Positions 26,267 through 35,489 of a stretch of 64,000 nucleotides of DNA are shown piece by piece. Location of the stretch: positions 100,658 to 164,657 of the forward strand of contig JAHHQK010000001.1 in NCBI GenBank assembly GCA_020026435.1, read 5' to 3'. This DNA is from Alistipes sp. Its GTDB lineage: Bacteria; Bacteroidota; Bacteroidia; Bacteroidales; Rikenellaceae. How positions within the stretch are numbered: position 1 is the stretch's first letter; every line of letters starts with the position of its first letter. Made by a program: the position numbers and the translations under genes. The notes below the pieces were generated by a model. It had not been told where the DNA came from and made no database searches. It was given only the letters and a program-made list of their open reading frames with translations.

Positions 26267-28246
26267 CTACAAAATAGCACGCTCCAATTTCTTGGCAATC
26301 GTCGCACGAACGCGGTTATAGCCCGCGATTTTCTGCAACACCTCCAGGGCCTCCTCCTCGGGAAGCGTCGGGAGCTGTGCCGTCAGTTTCTTGATGATCT
26401 CCTCCACGACTTTCGACTTATAGAGCGTCACCGCCTTGGGCACTCCCACGGCCAGCATCTCCTCCTCGCTCTCGGTGTGGATATCCTTGCGTTTCCACAA
26501 CTGGCTGGGGACATAGTTGTCGTCGGCGGTCAGCAGGTCGACCGACAGGTTACACACCTCGGGGTCCTCGTGGTTGAGGAAGAAGTGCATCGGCACCTCG
26601 ACACCCGTACCCCGCTCGACCCATTGCCGGCGGTAGGTCTCCATAATCTTGGCGTAGAGCGGATTGCGGAACACGATTCCGTCGTTTTCCAGCTCCGAAA
26701 AGATCACCTCCGCCACGTTGCAGGGCACCATGTTGCGCCCCTCCTTATAGTCGAATGACTGATGGCCGTATTTGAGCAGGTACTTGACCAGCTCGCGCTC
26801 CAGGGTCTCGATGTTGCTGCCCGCCTCGACATGACTGACATAGTCCACCGCCGCCGGCTCCTCCGGTCGGGGAGCCGGATCGTGCTGCTGCGCACTCTGG
26901 CGCCGCAGGAAATCGTCAGCCTCACGGTCACCCGTGGTCGCAAGGCGTTTGCGGGCCACCTCCGAGACAAGGATCCGCTCGTCGACATCCATCGTACGGG
27001 CGCACTCCTTGATGTAGACCGCCCGCTGGATCGAATCGGGGATCTGAGCCACCGACTGCACCATGTCGCCGATCAGCGCGGCCTTCTTGATCGGATCTCC
27101 CGCGGCATCCTGCAACAAGAGGCGTGCCTTGAATTCCAGGAAGTCCTGTTCATTGTCGCGGATATAGGCATGCAACTCCTCCGTGGTGTGGCTGCGGGCG
27201 AACGAATCGGGGTCCTCCGGCTCGGGGAGCAGGACGACGCGCACGTTGAGGCCCTCCTTGAGGATCATGTCTATTCCGCGCAGCGAGGCGTGGATTCCGG
27301 CCGAGTCACCGTCGTAGATCACCGTGATGTTGCGTGTGAAACGGCTCAGCAGACGGATCTGCTCGACCGTAAGCGACGTACCCGACGAGGCCACCACGTT
27401 TTCCACTCCGGCCTGGTGCATCGAGATCACATCGGTATAGCCCTCCACCAGAATGGCAAACTCCTGTTGCTGGATGGCCTTCTTGGCGAAATAGAGGCCG
27501 TAGAGCTCGTGTTTCTTGCTGTAAATCTCGCTTTCGGGCGAATTCTGGTACTTTGCGACCTTCTTGTCCGTGCGCAGGGTACGGCCGCCGAATCCGACGA
27601 CGCGGCCCGAGATGTTGTGGATCGGGAACATCACCCGGTCGCGGAAGCGGTCGAAAAGCGAACCGTCGCGGTCGCTCTTCAGCGAAAGTCCCGTAGCGAC
27701 GAGGTATTGCTCCTTATAGCCTGCCTTGAGGGCCGCGGCCGTCATCTGATTGTCGTGCGAGGGGCAAAATCCCAGACCGAACTTGCGGATCGTAGCATCG
27801 GACATTCCGCGGCTTTGGCGGAAATAACTCATACCGACGCTGATCCCCTCCGTCTGGTTGTGGAGTACATCGGCGAAGTAGTCGGCTGCCCAGCTGTTGA
27901 TGGCGAACATCGACTCGCGGTCGTCGTGGCGGCGCAGATCCTCTTCGGTCTGCTCCTTTTCGCGGACCTCGATGCCGTAACGTTTGGCCACCATCTTCAG
28001 CGCCTCGGGATAGGAAACCCCCTCATGCTCCATCACGAATGTGACGGCATTGCCGCCCTTTCCGCAACCGAAACACTTGAACACGCCCTTCGCCGGAGAG
28101 ACGATGAACGAGGGTGTCTTTTCGTTGTGGAACGGACAGCAGGCTTTATAGTTGGATCCCACGCGCTTGAGCGTGACATAATCGCCGACGATGTCGACGA
28201 TGTTGGCTGCGGCGTAGATCCTGTCTATGGTTTCACGATCAATCAT
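26267..28246 (-). CDS. dnaG: DNA primase DnaG
   Basis: Starting at MIDRETIDRIY gives 659 residues; the longer frame to 28393 crosses the promoter region and is rejected. The N-terminal zinc finger has Cys37, His40, Cys58 and Cys61 (CPFHNEKTPSF and FKCFGCGKGGN). The TOPRIM core shows LVEGYTDVISMHQAG and IYDGDSAGIHAS. The C-terminal part should contact the replicative helicase DnaB. It makes RNA primers for replication. It is divergent from uvrB, and its -7 box ends five bases before the start codon. Confidence 0.96.
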   Translation of the reverse strand: MIDRETIDRIYAAANIVDIVGDYVTLKRVGSNYKACCPFHNEKTPSFIVSPAKGVFKCFGCGKGGNAVTFVMEHEGVSYPEALKMVAKRYGIEVREKEQTEEDLRRHDDRESMFAINSWAADYFADVLHNQTEGISVGMSYFRQSRGMSDATIRKFGLGFCPSHDNQMTAAALKAGYKEQYLVATGLSLKSDRDGSLFDRFRDRVMFPIHNISGRVVGFGGRTLRTDKKVAKYQNSPESEIYSKKHELYGLYFAKKAIQQQEFAILVEGYTDVISMHQAGVENVVASSGTSLTVEQIRLLSRFTRNITVIYDGDSAGIHASLRGIDMILKEGLNVRVVLLPEPEDPDSFARSHTTEELHAYIRDNEQDFLEFKARLLLQDAAGDPIKKAALIGDMVQSVAQIPDSIQRAVYIKECARTMDVDERILVSEVARKRLATTGDREADDFLRRQSAQQHDPAPRPEEPAAVDYVSHVEAGSNIETLERELVKYLLKYGHQSFDYKEGRNMVPCNVAEVIFSELENDGIVFRNPLYAKIMETYRRQWVERGTGVEVPMHFFLNHEDPEVCNLSVDLLTADDNYVPSQLWKRKDIHTESEEEMLAVGVPKAVTLYKSKVVEEIIKKLTAQLPTLPEEEALEVLQKIAGYNRVRATIAKKLERAIL

Positions 28247-28251
28247 AGCGG

Positions 28252-28259
28252 CAAAGGTA
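28252..28259 (-). promoter_or_regulatory. -7 promoter box of dnaG
   Basis: The minus strand reads TACCTTTG, a perfect match to TAnnTTTG, followed after five bases by the dnaG ATG. Transcription would begin at or next to the start codon, so the mRNA may be leaderless. Confidence 0.6.
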
Positions 28260-28409
28260 GTGAAAAATTCGGAGATTGGGCACTCCCCTCGGGGCCAATT
28301 TTCCGCCACCGGCAAAATACACCGTCTCGAAGAGGCGGACCTCAAAGGGGCAGTCGGGCCGCTCCGTCGATTTATGGGGCGGAGGAGGATCATTTCCCGA
28401 AAATTAGCT

Positions 28410-28417
28410 TATCTTTG
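28410..28417 (+). promoter_or_regulatory. -7 promoter box of uvrB
   Basis: TATCTTTG matches the Bacteroidetes -7 consensus and ends five bases before the uvrB ATG, again predicting a leaderless or nearly leaderless transcript. Confidence 0.6.
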
Positions 28418-28422
28418 CAGAT

Positions 28423-30588
28423 ATGGATTTCAAACTCGTATCGGATTACGCCCCCATGGGCGATCAGCCGGCCGCGATCAGTCAGCTCGTCAGCTCGATT
28501 GACCACGGCTCGAAGCACAACACCCTGTTGGGTGTCACCGGATCGGGAAAGACCTTCACGGTGGCCAACGTCATCGCCCAGGTCAACAAGCCGACCCTCG
28601 TGTTGAGTCACAACAAGACCCTCGCGGCCCAGCTCTACGGCGAATTCAAGAATTTCTTCCCCGAGAATGCCGTCGAGTATTTCGTCTCGTACTACGACTA
28701 CTACCAGCCCGAGGCTTATCTGCCTACGACGGACACCTATATCGAGAAGGACCTTTCGATCAATGCCGAGATCGAGAAGATGCGTCTCAGCACGACGGCC
28801 ACCCTGCTCTCGGGACGGCGCGACGTGATTGTCGTGTCGAGTGTGTCGTGTCTCTACGGCTGCGGCAATCCCCAGGATTTCCACGCCACGGCTATCAACA
28901 TCCACGTGGGGCAGATCATCAACTACAAGCACCTGCTCTACAAACTGGTCGAGGCTCTCTACACCCGCACCGAACGCGAACTGGAGCCTGCAACCTTCCG
29001 CGTGACGGGCGACACGATCGACATCATGGCGGCATTTGGCGAGTTCGGCAACCAGTGTTTCCGCGTGATGTTCTTCGACAACGAGATCGAGGCCATCCAG
29101 ACCATCGACCCCGTCACGGGACACCGCATTCAGTCGCTGGATAACCTCACGCTCTACCCCACGAGTCTTTTCGTGACGACCAAGGAGCGCATCAACTCGG
29201 CCGTGCAGCAGATCTATCTCGACCTGGGCCATCAGATCGAATTCTTCGAGAGCCAGGGTCGCATGGTCGAGGCTCAGCGCATCAAGCAGCGTGTGGAGTA
29301 TGATTTGGAGATGATCAAGGAACTGGGCTACTGTCCCGGCATCGAGAACTACTCGCGCTACTTCGACGGGCGGGAGGCCGGGTCGCGGCCATTCTGCCTG
29401 ATCGACTACTTCCCGAAGGATTATCTGATGGTGGTCGACGAGAGCCACGTCACCCTGCCGCAAGTTCATGCCATGTTCGGCGGCGACCGCGCACGCAAGG
29501 AGAATCTCGTGGAGTACGGATTCCGTCTGCCGGCCGCCAGGGACAACCGTCCGGTGACGTTCCAGGAATTCGAGCAGTTGCAATCCACGTCGATCTATGT
29601 GAGCGCCACGCCTGCCGACTGGGAGCTGATGAAGAGCGAGGGCGTGGTGGCCGAGCAGCTCATCCGCCCGACGGGTCTGGTCGATCCCCCGCTGGAGGTG
29701 CGCGTCACACCCAATCAGATCGACGACCTGATCGAGGAGATCGACAAGCGCGTGAAGAACGACGACAAGATCCTCGTGACGACCATCACCAAGCGTATGG
29801 CCGAGGAGCTTTCAAAATATTTCGACCGTGTGGGCATCCGCAACCGCTACATCCACTCCGATGTCGACACCCTGGAGCGTATTCAGATTCTGGAGGATCT
29901 GCGCGCGGGGATGTTCGATGTGCTGGTGGGAGTCAACCTCCTGCGTGAGGGTCTCGACCTGCCGGAGGTGGCGTTGGTGGCCATACTCGATGCCGACAAG
30001 GAGGGATTCCTGCGCAATGTGCGTTCGCTGACCCAGATTGCGGGACGCGCCGCCCGTCATGCTCAGGGCAACGTGATCCTCTATGCCGACACCTGCACCG
30101 ATTCGATGCGTTATGCCATCGAGCAGAGCAACCGCCGCCGCGAGAAGCAGGTGCGTTACAACATGGAGCACGAAATGCTGCCGCGCAACGCCCAAAAAAG
30201 CGGTACGGGGCAGAGCACCCTCCTGGCCAACACCACCTCGGGCGAAGATGTGCCCGTGGTACACCCCATTGTGGAGGATCACTACATGATGGCGGCCGAT
30301 GTGGCGGGCGGATACTCCACCGACCGCAAATCTCCGTCGGGCAAAGATCAGGATCCGAAGAAGGCGAAGTCCCTCCGGAAGCCCTTCGGAGACAAACCCC
30401 GTCCGGGACGTATCATCGAGGACGGCATAGGCAGCGGAATCAGCGTGGGCGAGGATCTCGAAGCGTTGATCACCCGTGCCCGCGAGGATATGGAGCGGGC
30501 CGCCAAGTCGCTGGACTTCCTGGCTGCCGCAAAGTTCCGCGACAGAATGTACGAATTACAGAAGTTAAGAGACGAGAATCGGAAATAG
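28423..30588 (+). CDS. uvrB: Excinuclease ABC subunit UvrB
   Basis: The 721-residue protein has the UvrB layout: Walker A GVTGSGKTFTVAN (near residue 40), the beta-hairpin region YYDYYQPEAYLPTTDTYIEK, DESHVTLPQ as the Walker B region, helicase motifs including VGVNLLREGLDLPEV and QIAGRAARH, and a C-terminal UVR motif (LEALITRAREDMERAAKSLD) that binds UvrC. It verifies DNA damage and loads UvrC in nucleotide excision repair. It is about 50 residues longer than E. coli UvrB because of a linker before the UVR motif (about residues 600-665). Confidence 0.96.
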   Translation: MDFKLVSDYAPMGDQPAAISQLVSSIDHGSKHNTLLGVTGSGKTFTVANVIAQVNKPTLVLSHNKTLAAQLYGEFKNFFPENAVEYFVSYYDYYQPEAYLPTTDTYIEKDLSINAEIEKMRLSTTATLLSGRRDVIVVSSVSCLYGCGNPQDFHATAINIHVGQIINYKHLLYKLVEALYTRTERELEPATFRVTGDTIDIMAAFGEFGNQCFRVMFFDNEIEAIQTIDPVTGHRIQSLDNLTLYPTSLFVTTKERINSAVQQIYLDLGHQIEFFESQGRMVEAQRIKQRVEYDLEMIKELGYCPGIENYSRYFDGREAGSRPFCLIDYFPKDYLMVVDESHVTLPQVHAMFGGDRARKENLVEYGFRLPAARDNRPVTFQEFEQLQSTSIYVSATPADWELMKSEGVVAEQLIRPTGLVDPPLEVRVTPNQIDDLIEEIDKRVKNDDKILVTTITKRMAEELSKYFDRVGIRNRYIHSDVDTLERIQILEDLRAGMFDVLVGVNLLREGLDLPEVALVAILDADKEGFLRNVRSLTQIAGRAARHAQGNVILYADTCTDSMRYAIEQSNRRREKQVRYNMEHEMLPRNAQKSGTGQSTLLANTTSGEDVPVVHPIVEDHYMMAADVAGGYSTDRKSPSGKDQDPKKAKSLRKPFGDKPRPGRIIEDGIGSGISVGEDLEALITRAREDMERAAKSLDFLAAAKFRDRMYELQKLRDENRK

Positions 30589-30905
30589 ATTCCGCAAGCA
30601 TAGCGGCGGCGGGGATTCCCCTTGAAGGGAAGATCCGGCGTCAACCGTCAGAGGAAACATCCGGCCGCAGGGTCAGATGTTTTGTTTTCGGGAGAGCGGA
30701 CCGGAGGACTGGCCGGCAAATAAAAAAGAGGACGCATCAAGACCCTCTTTTCAAGAAGATGAGAGAGTGTCACAATAACAGAATATACAGAATCCCCCTG
30801 TCGCAGACAACAGAGACAGGGGGATTCTCTTAAAAAGAAGATTTTGACACATTCTCCCGTATTCCATGCCATTCTATGAAGAGGTATGGCCGTGGATCCA
30901 ATCAC
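30589..30905. other. Structured intergenic region between uvrB and a lipoprotein gene
   Basis: No gene was recognised. The region holds two inverted repeats. A perfect 14-bp stem (AGAATCCCCCTGTC / GACAGGGGGATTCT) sits at 30789-30828 without a T-run. Flanking it, GTGTCA at 30767 can pair with TGACAC at 30845, which would give a nested structure of about 90 bases. The terminator at 30724-30751 is listed separately. Confidence 0.5.
30724..30751 (-). terminator. Convergent terminator for lipoprotein gene (and uvrB)
   Basis: On the minus strand AAAAGAGG pairs with CCTCTTTT around a 12-base loop and is followed by TTATTT, fitting a rho-independent terminator for the 30906-32300 gene. It could also act on uvrB transcripts. 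Confidence 0.7.
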
Positions 30906-32300
30906 TTATTTGGACCGGGGATTCAGACGATCCATACCGAGGAAAGCCCGGGCGGCATTCTCGCGATCGTTGTAGAGTTTAAGTTTCCCATCATAGGAAG
31001 CCTTGATGGTAAATCCGTTGGCATCGACGGCATCGACCTTGATGTGGTAGATCTCACCTTCGCGCTTGACGGTGACATTACCAGACTTGAAGAATCCGTA
31101 GGTACTGTCGAACTCCTCGGTGACGAAGTAATAGTAAGAACCAAACACATAGCTGGAGTTATCCACGAGGGCAAAGTCGCCCGGCTCGGCTGCATTGAGT
31201 TTTGCTCCGGCCTCGATGGGATACGTACCGTCGGGGATGGCCGTGCCGTCGCCCTCGGCACGCAGGATCACCTGCATACGGTCTCTTAAGGTCCAGCCGC
31301 CACCCTGGGCGGGATCTTCACCGGTCATCAGATCCATCGAGTAGACATTGCCCTCCTGAGCCGCAGCCTCGCCATATCCGCAAGTGAATTCCTTGTTTGC
31401 GTCGATCTGTGTGGGGATAAGGTTCGCGTAGTTGTTCATGAAGGAGACATTGCCGTCATAGTTGATGCAGATGGTCTCGTTGTTGTCGAGAACACCCGCG
31501 AAACGTACCTTATAAGTTCCGTTCACCTCCTCGATCTTCAGGGTGCCGCCCGTGAACCGGTACTTGGTCTCGATGAAGTATCCGTTCTGATCCTTCTCCG
31601 GACCGTAGACAATGCGGGAACATTCCATACCGACAAGGGTCATCTCCTTGAACGTGGGATCGGAATTGAAGACAAACGTACCGGGGAGCACCTTGGCATC
31701 CATATAATTCTCTAGATGCGGTCCGGTCAGCGAGAACATGACGAACTCTCCCTCTCCCTTGATATAAAGGCCTTCGTGATCGGCCGTACCCATATAGAGC
31801 GTATAGTTGTCCATGCCGACCTTATGGAAATCGGCCCAATAGCTCATGTCGCAGAACTTGGAGTCGATCACCACATCGTAGTCGGGAGTTGCGGTCGTGA
31901 AAAACTCCTTCTTGAGCAGTTTGTCGTGGTAAGCGCACAACAGATACTCCGTCTCGGGATCCAAAGGCGAGGTCTGGTCCATCTTCTCGGCCGTAATCGT
32001 ATAGATGCCCCTGGTGGCCGTCATGTTTTCCTTGCCAAGTCGGGTCAGCAGGTTTTCGTCGCTCAGATCCTTGAGGCCCTCGGCCGGAAGCACGGCGTGG
32101 AAATAGGGCGTATCGTCGTCCGACGGGATGATCTTGATGTCGGCACCCGTAGCCTTCACGTTGCTCACCTCGGTGATCAAAGTGAATTCCGTGGGAGGTT
32201 TCGGTCCCCCCTGGGGAGGATCGTCATCATCACAACTCGTGGCAACAAAGGCAAAAGAGCACAACATAAGGAACTCAAAAAAGCGGAATTTGTTTTTCAT
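30906..32300 (-). CDS. Surface lipoprotein of unknown function
   Basis: The 464-residue protein starts with a lipoprotein signal peptide; Cys23 (VATSC) is followed by DDDDPP, an acidic run like the surface-export signal of Bacteroides lipoproteins. After a proline-rich linker the body appears rich in beta strands, with an N-terminal fibronectin-like stretch (FTLITEVSNVKATGADIKI) and later repeats of extended segments. No catalytic motif was seen. It is monocistronic, with a likely promoter upstream and a terminator downstream. It resembles the many host-facing lipoproteins of gut Bacteroidales, but the family was not identified. Confidence 0.8.
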   Translation of the reverse strand: MKNKFRFFEFLMLCSFAFVATSCDDDDPPQGGPKPPTEFTLITEVSNVKATGADIKIIPSDDDTPYFHAVLPAEGLKDLSDENLLTRLGKENMTATRGIYTITAEKMDQTSPLDPETEYLLCAYHDKLLKKEFFTTATPDYDVVIDSKFCDMSYWADFHKVGMDNYTLYMGTADHEGLYIKGEGEFVMFSLTGPHLENYMDAKVLPGTFVFNSDPTFKEMTLVGMECSRIVYGPEKDQNGYFIETKYRFTGGTLKIEEVNGTYKVRFAGVLDNNETICINYDGNVSFMNNYANLIPTQIDANKEFTCGYGEAAAQEGNVYSMDLMTGEDPAQGGGWTLRDRMQVILRAEGDGTAIPDGTYPIEAGAKLNAAEPGDFALVDNSSYVFGSYYYFVTEEFDSTYGFFKSGNVTVKREGEIYHIKVDAVDANGFTIKASYDGKLKLYNDRENAARAFLGMDRLNPRSK

Positions 32301-32359
32301 GATTTTTTTGTTTTAAGGATTTATTATTAAAAGTAGACTTTTTTCATGGACTTTATTTG

Positions 32360-32367
32360 CAAACATA
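32360..32367 (-). promoter_or_regulatory. -7 promoter box of surface lipoprotein gene
   Basis: The minus strand reads TATGTTTG, fitting TAnnTTTG, in an AT-rich stretch 60 bases before the start codon. A TTTTG further upstream could serve as -33 with a spacer slightly longer than usual. Confidence 0.45.
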
Positions 32368-32501
32368 ATAAAATAAACCGAATTTTAAAACAAAATAATA
32401 ATTATCTCTCTCGTATTTTAGCGAAAATATCTTCTATGAAGGTGTTTTTAAATTTAAAATCTGATAAATTCCCAATAAACTATTTCAAATCCGAAAAAAG
32501 T

Positions 32502-32509
32502 TATCTTTG
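32502..32509 (+). promoter_or_regulatory. -7 promoter box upstream of decayed CD0519-type gene
   Basis: TATCTTTG in an AT-rich region lies 81 bases before the ATG of the broken membrane-protein gene, so the remnant may still be transcribed. Confidence 0.45.
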
Positions 32510-32589
32510 TATCTTGATGTTTTTTGCCAGACGGCCCGCCACTGCCCCGAGGCCCGTCAAACGAGAGGAAACCTTAAAAACTTCTATTT

Positions 32590-33065
32590 ATGATAAACTC
32601 TGATAAAGGGCACGCAGTGACCCGTATCAAATCCGCAATTTTCTTTCTGACGTTCATTCTGATCTTCGTCTATCTGGGTTGGGAAACGGGAGCGGCCAAT
32701 ATGCTCAACACCGTGATGCAGACCTCCTATCATCTGCTGCTGGAAACAGTATTCTACATCATGGCCATCACCGTGATCTCGGATGCCCTGGACAATATGC
32801 GTTGAGAATTCGGCATCGTGCACCTGGTCGAGAAGATGCTCTGTCCGCTATGCGTCCGCTCTTCAACCTCCCGGGAGCCGCCGCCCTGGGTAGCATCCTC
32901 ACCTTCCTGTCGGCCTCCCATCCTCGACGGCGGAAAGGCCGGTGTCGAGATCGGCATCTCGATCATCCCCGGCGTGTTGATCATCTCAACTTTCGTAATG
33001 ATGATTACGTTCGACACCCCGGCCGGAGATTATACGGGTGCGGCTTACGAGGGTGTGCCCATTTT
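32590..33065 (+). pseudogene. Decayed CD0519/CD1768-type (YjiH-like) membrane protein gene
   Basis: The first 71 codons encode a hydrophobic N terminus (RIKSAIFFLTFILIFVYLGW, then LLLETVFYIMAI) like that of CD0519/YjiH-type nucleoside-recognition membrane proteins. An in-frame TGA at 32803 interrupts it. Downstream, EFGIVHLVEKMLCPL continues in the same frame; RPLFNLPGAAALGSILTFLS then continues in another frame (shift near 32850). After a large internal deletion near 32910 the C-terminal GGKAGVEIGISIIPGVLIIS resumes. The remnant runs into malate dehydrogenase sequence. Family resemblance is from memory; the stop and frameshifts are visible directly. Confidence 0.75.
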
Positions 33066-33926
33066 GGCCGTTTTGGCCGAGGAGCTGCGCCACTGCGCTT
33101 TCGAGGGGGTGGATCTTACATTCACATCCGACATCCGCAAGGCTCTGACGGAGGCTTCCTACGTCGTGTCGTCGGGTGGTGCCGCCCGCAAGGCCGGCAT
33201 GACGCGTGAGGATCTGCTCAAGGGCAACGCCCGGATTGCAGCCTCGTTCGGTGACGACATCCGTCGCTACTGCCCCGAGGTGAAACACGTGGTCGTGGTC
33301 TTCAACCCGGCCGACATCACGGGTCTGGTTACTCTGATTCACTCGGGACTCAGGCCTTCGCAGGTGACCTTCCTCGCCGCACTGGACAGCACCCGTCTGC
33401 AGAGCGAATTGTCCAAATATTTCAAGATCCCCGCATCCGCAACTGCCACACTTACGGAGGTCACGGCGAGCAGATGGCCGTCTACGCCTCCACGACCTCT
33501 GTCGACGACAAGACGCTGACCGATCTGATCGGCACTTCCGCTCTGCCTAACAGTGAGTGGGACGCCATCAAGCAACGCGTGATCCAGGGCGGAAAGAACA
33601 TCATCGACCTGCGCGATCGCTCCTCGTTACAAAGCCCGGCCTACCTCTCGATCGAGATAATCGCGGCCGCCATGGGTGGCAAGGCATTCCGCTGGCCGGC
33701 AGGTACATACGTCTCGGACGGACACTTCGACCACATCATGATGGCCATGGAGACCACGATCACCCACGACGGTGTAGCCCTGTGCCGCGTGGAGAGAACA
33801 CCCGCCGAGCAGGCCGAACTCGAGCAAAGCTACAAGCACCTCTGCACCCTGCGCGACGAGGTGATCGACATGGGGATCATCCCCTCCGTCGACAAGTGGC
33901 ACACGATAAACGAGCATCTGAAATAG
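33066..33926 (+). pseudogene. mdh: Truncated, frameshifted malate dehydrogenase remnant
   Basis: From about 33066 the sequence reads AEELRHCAFEGVDLTFTSD, SSGGAARKAGMTREDLLKGN and VVVFNPADITGL, all typical of Bacteroidetes-type malate dehydrogenase. Near 33430 the frame shifts, and the next frame continues with RNCHTYGGHGEQMAVYAS (catalytic His region) to the natural C terminus WHTINEHLK. The first about 45-50 residues with the NAD-binding GxGxxG are missing and replaced by the CD0519-type remnant. It should therefore not give active enzyme. Either this is a genuine deletion fusion, with another mdh elsewhere in the genome, or an assembly error. Confidence 0.82.
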
Positions 33927-33952
33927 ACGCACTGCGGCAGTCATCGCAACGC

Positions 33953-33997
33953 AAAAAAACCGGAACTTCACTCGTCTTGGGTGAAGCTCCGGTTTTT
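33953..33997 (+). terminator. Bidirectional terminator between mdh remnant and gtrA
   Basis: A stem (ACCGGAACTTCAC / GTGAAGCTCCGGT, one mismatch) flanked by an A7 tract and a T5 tract can stop transcription from both sides. Confidence 0.9.
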
Positions 33998-34051
33998 CTA
34001 TGATTTAGGATCCGCAATCAGGAGGATTTTGACCTCCTCCCCTAGATCTAT

Positions 34052-34540
34052 CTATTCCGACGAATGGCGGAAGGAGAAATATTTGGCAGCCAGAAAACTG
34101 TAAACTGTGGTCAGTACCGTGGTGATGATCTTGGCGGGTGTTGGCCAGATACCGCACACCTCGACAAAGAACTTCAGACCCGCATAGGTCAGCAGCACGG
34201 ATCCCGCCACCGACAACCCGTAGCGTATCAACTGGGTGTGGGTACGCAGGGGCGAGAGTCGGAACGCCACGTGTTTGTTGAGCCAAAAGCCGTTGAAAAA
34301 CGTGACAGGAAAGACCAGCAGCATGGCGGCGATATGAGGCGAAAGCACCACGATCCCCAAATCGAAGAAGCGGTGTGCCACCACGAAGTTATAGATCAGG
34401 AAATAGTACAAGGGATCGAGTATCAGAAAATTGACCCCCCCGCACACGGCATAGCGGAACATCTGTCGCGGCATGATCCGCTCGACAAAAGGCAGATAGA
34501 ACACATCTATCGCCCGCATGATCAGATTATTAAATCTCAT
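34052..34540 (-). CDS. GtrA-like membrane protein
   Basis: The ATG at 34540 overlaps the stop of the upstream SPOR gene (TGATG), giving 162 residues; an ATG at 34561 would overlap more deeply. Four membrane segments and the motif RYAVCGGVNFLILDPLYYF fit the GtrA family, whose members help move lipid-linked sugars across the inner membrane or act with glycosyltransferases. No glycosyltransferase is next to it here. Translational coupling with the SPOR protein suggests an envelope role. Confidence 0.82.
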   Translation of the reverse strand: MRFNNLIMRAIDVFYLPFVERIMPRQMFRYAVCGGVNFLILDPLYYFLIYNFVVAHRFFDLGIVVLSPHIAAMLLVFPVTFFNGFWLNKHVAFRLSPLRTHTQLIRYGLSVAGSVLLTYAGLKFFVEVCGIWPTPAKIITTVLTTVYSFLAAKYFSFRHSSE

Positions 34541-35472
34541 CAGCGAGCCGAATAGATCCACATGTCGGGATAATCGCCACCCTCACGACGGATGAAATCC
34601 CGGCAGGCCGTCTCCTCTTCGGCCGAGAATGCCGCTACCAGGATCTTCCCGTTTCCGAAACGATACAGTCCGCAATCCCACGACGTGTGTTTGGCTTTGG
34701 CCTCTTCGACTACCCTACGGGCATTAGTCAGCGAACCGAATACTCCGAGAACCACATATTTGCGGCCCGAGGTAAGCGACACGGGATCGGTTTGCGAATG
34801 CGCCTCGGCCTTCTGTCCCGCCTCTACGGTCGAAACAGAAGCGGCTGAGCGGGCAGCCGACTGTTTAGACTCGGCCGATGCAACCGTCGGATCCGCCGCG
34901 AGCGAGTCCTGCTCGGGGGTAGTCTGCGGCTCTTCGGTCCTCTGGACGGGGACGATGCGTTTGGCCACGACCGGCTCGGCGACATCATGGCGGAAATTCA
35001 TCCAATAATAGCCTCCGGCCAGCACCGCAAAGGCAATGGCCGCAGCTCCGCACCATACCACCCAGTCCACCCCGCGGGATTGGATCCTCACGGGAGTGTG
35101 GCCCTGAGGATTGAGGCGGCGTTCAAAGGATTCGTCGACCTTGAATTTCTTCGCACGCAGGACTCCCACACCCTCAATCGTCAGCGTATCGCCCTCAAGG
35201 GTTTGAAGCAGCCAACGGTCATAGACGTCCTTGGCCACCTTTTCGTCGCATTTGGCTATGCGGGCAATATGTTCGACGAGCGATATGCCGCTCTGCTCCT
35301 CCTCGAAGAGGATCTCGCGGAACGGAGGTTGGACCATACGGCGGGAGATCTGACGTGCAGGGCGGCGCTCCGCATGAAGCGATCCTACACCAGGCAGGGA
35401 AAAGCGTTCGCCCCCCACCAAAAGATTTCCTACCAGCAGGTTGACCTGTTCCACAACCGGATAATTACTCAT
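34540..35472 (-). CDS. HU-CCDC81-type N-terminal domain protein with SPOR domain
   Basis: The 310-residue protein has a cytoplasmic N-terminal region (about 1-120, with ERFSLPGVGSLHAERRPA and LTIEGVGVLRAKKF) like the prokaryotic HU/CCDC81 domains of Bacteroidetes. A membrane segment follows (about 135-155), then a Ser/Ala/Glu-rich linker and a C-terminal SPOR domain (KYVVLGVFGSLTNARRVVEE to WIYSAR). SPOR domains bind glycan strands lacking stem peptides at division sites. The protein probably links the cytoplasm (possibly DNA) to septal peptidoglycan. It lies 17 bases after lgt and overlaps gtrA. Confidence 0.85.
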   Translation of the reverse strand: MSNYPVVEQVNLLVGNLLVGGERFSLPGVGSLHAERRPARQISRRMVQPPFREILFEEEQSGISLVEHIARIAKCDEKVAKDVYDRWLLQTLEGDTLTIEGVGVLRAKKFKVDESFERRLNPQGHTPVRIQSRGVDWVVWCGAAAIAFAVLAGGYYWMNFRHDVAEPVVAKRIVPVQRTEEPQTTPEQDSLAADPTVASAESKQSAARSAASVSTVEAGQKAEAHSQTDPVSLTSGRKYVVLGVFGSLTNARRVVEEAKAKHTSWDCGLYRFGNGKILVAAFSAEEETACRDFIRREGGDYPDMWIYSAR

Positions 35473-35489
35473 AGTTTTCAGTTTTTAAA

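Noticed and set aside
28247..28393. 49-residue N-terminal extension of DnaG
   Set aside because: DnaG proteins begin with the M-I-x-R-E type sequence found at 28246, and the extension covers the -7 box.
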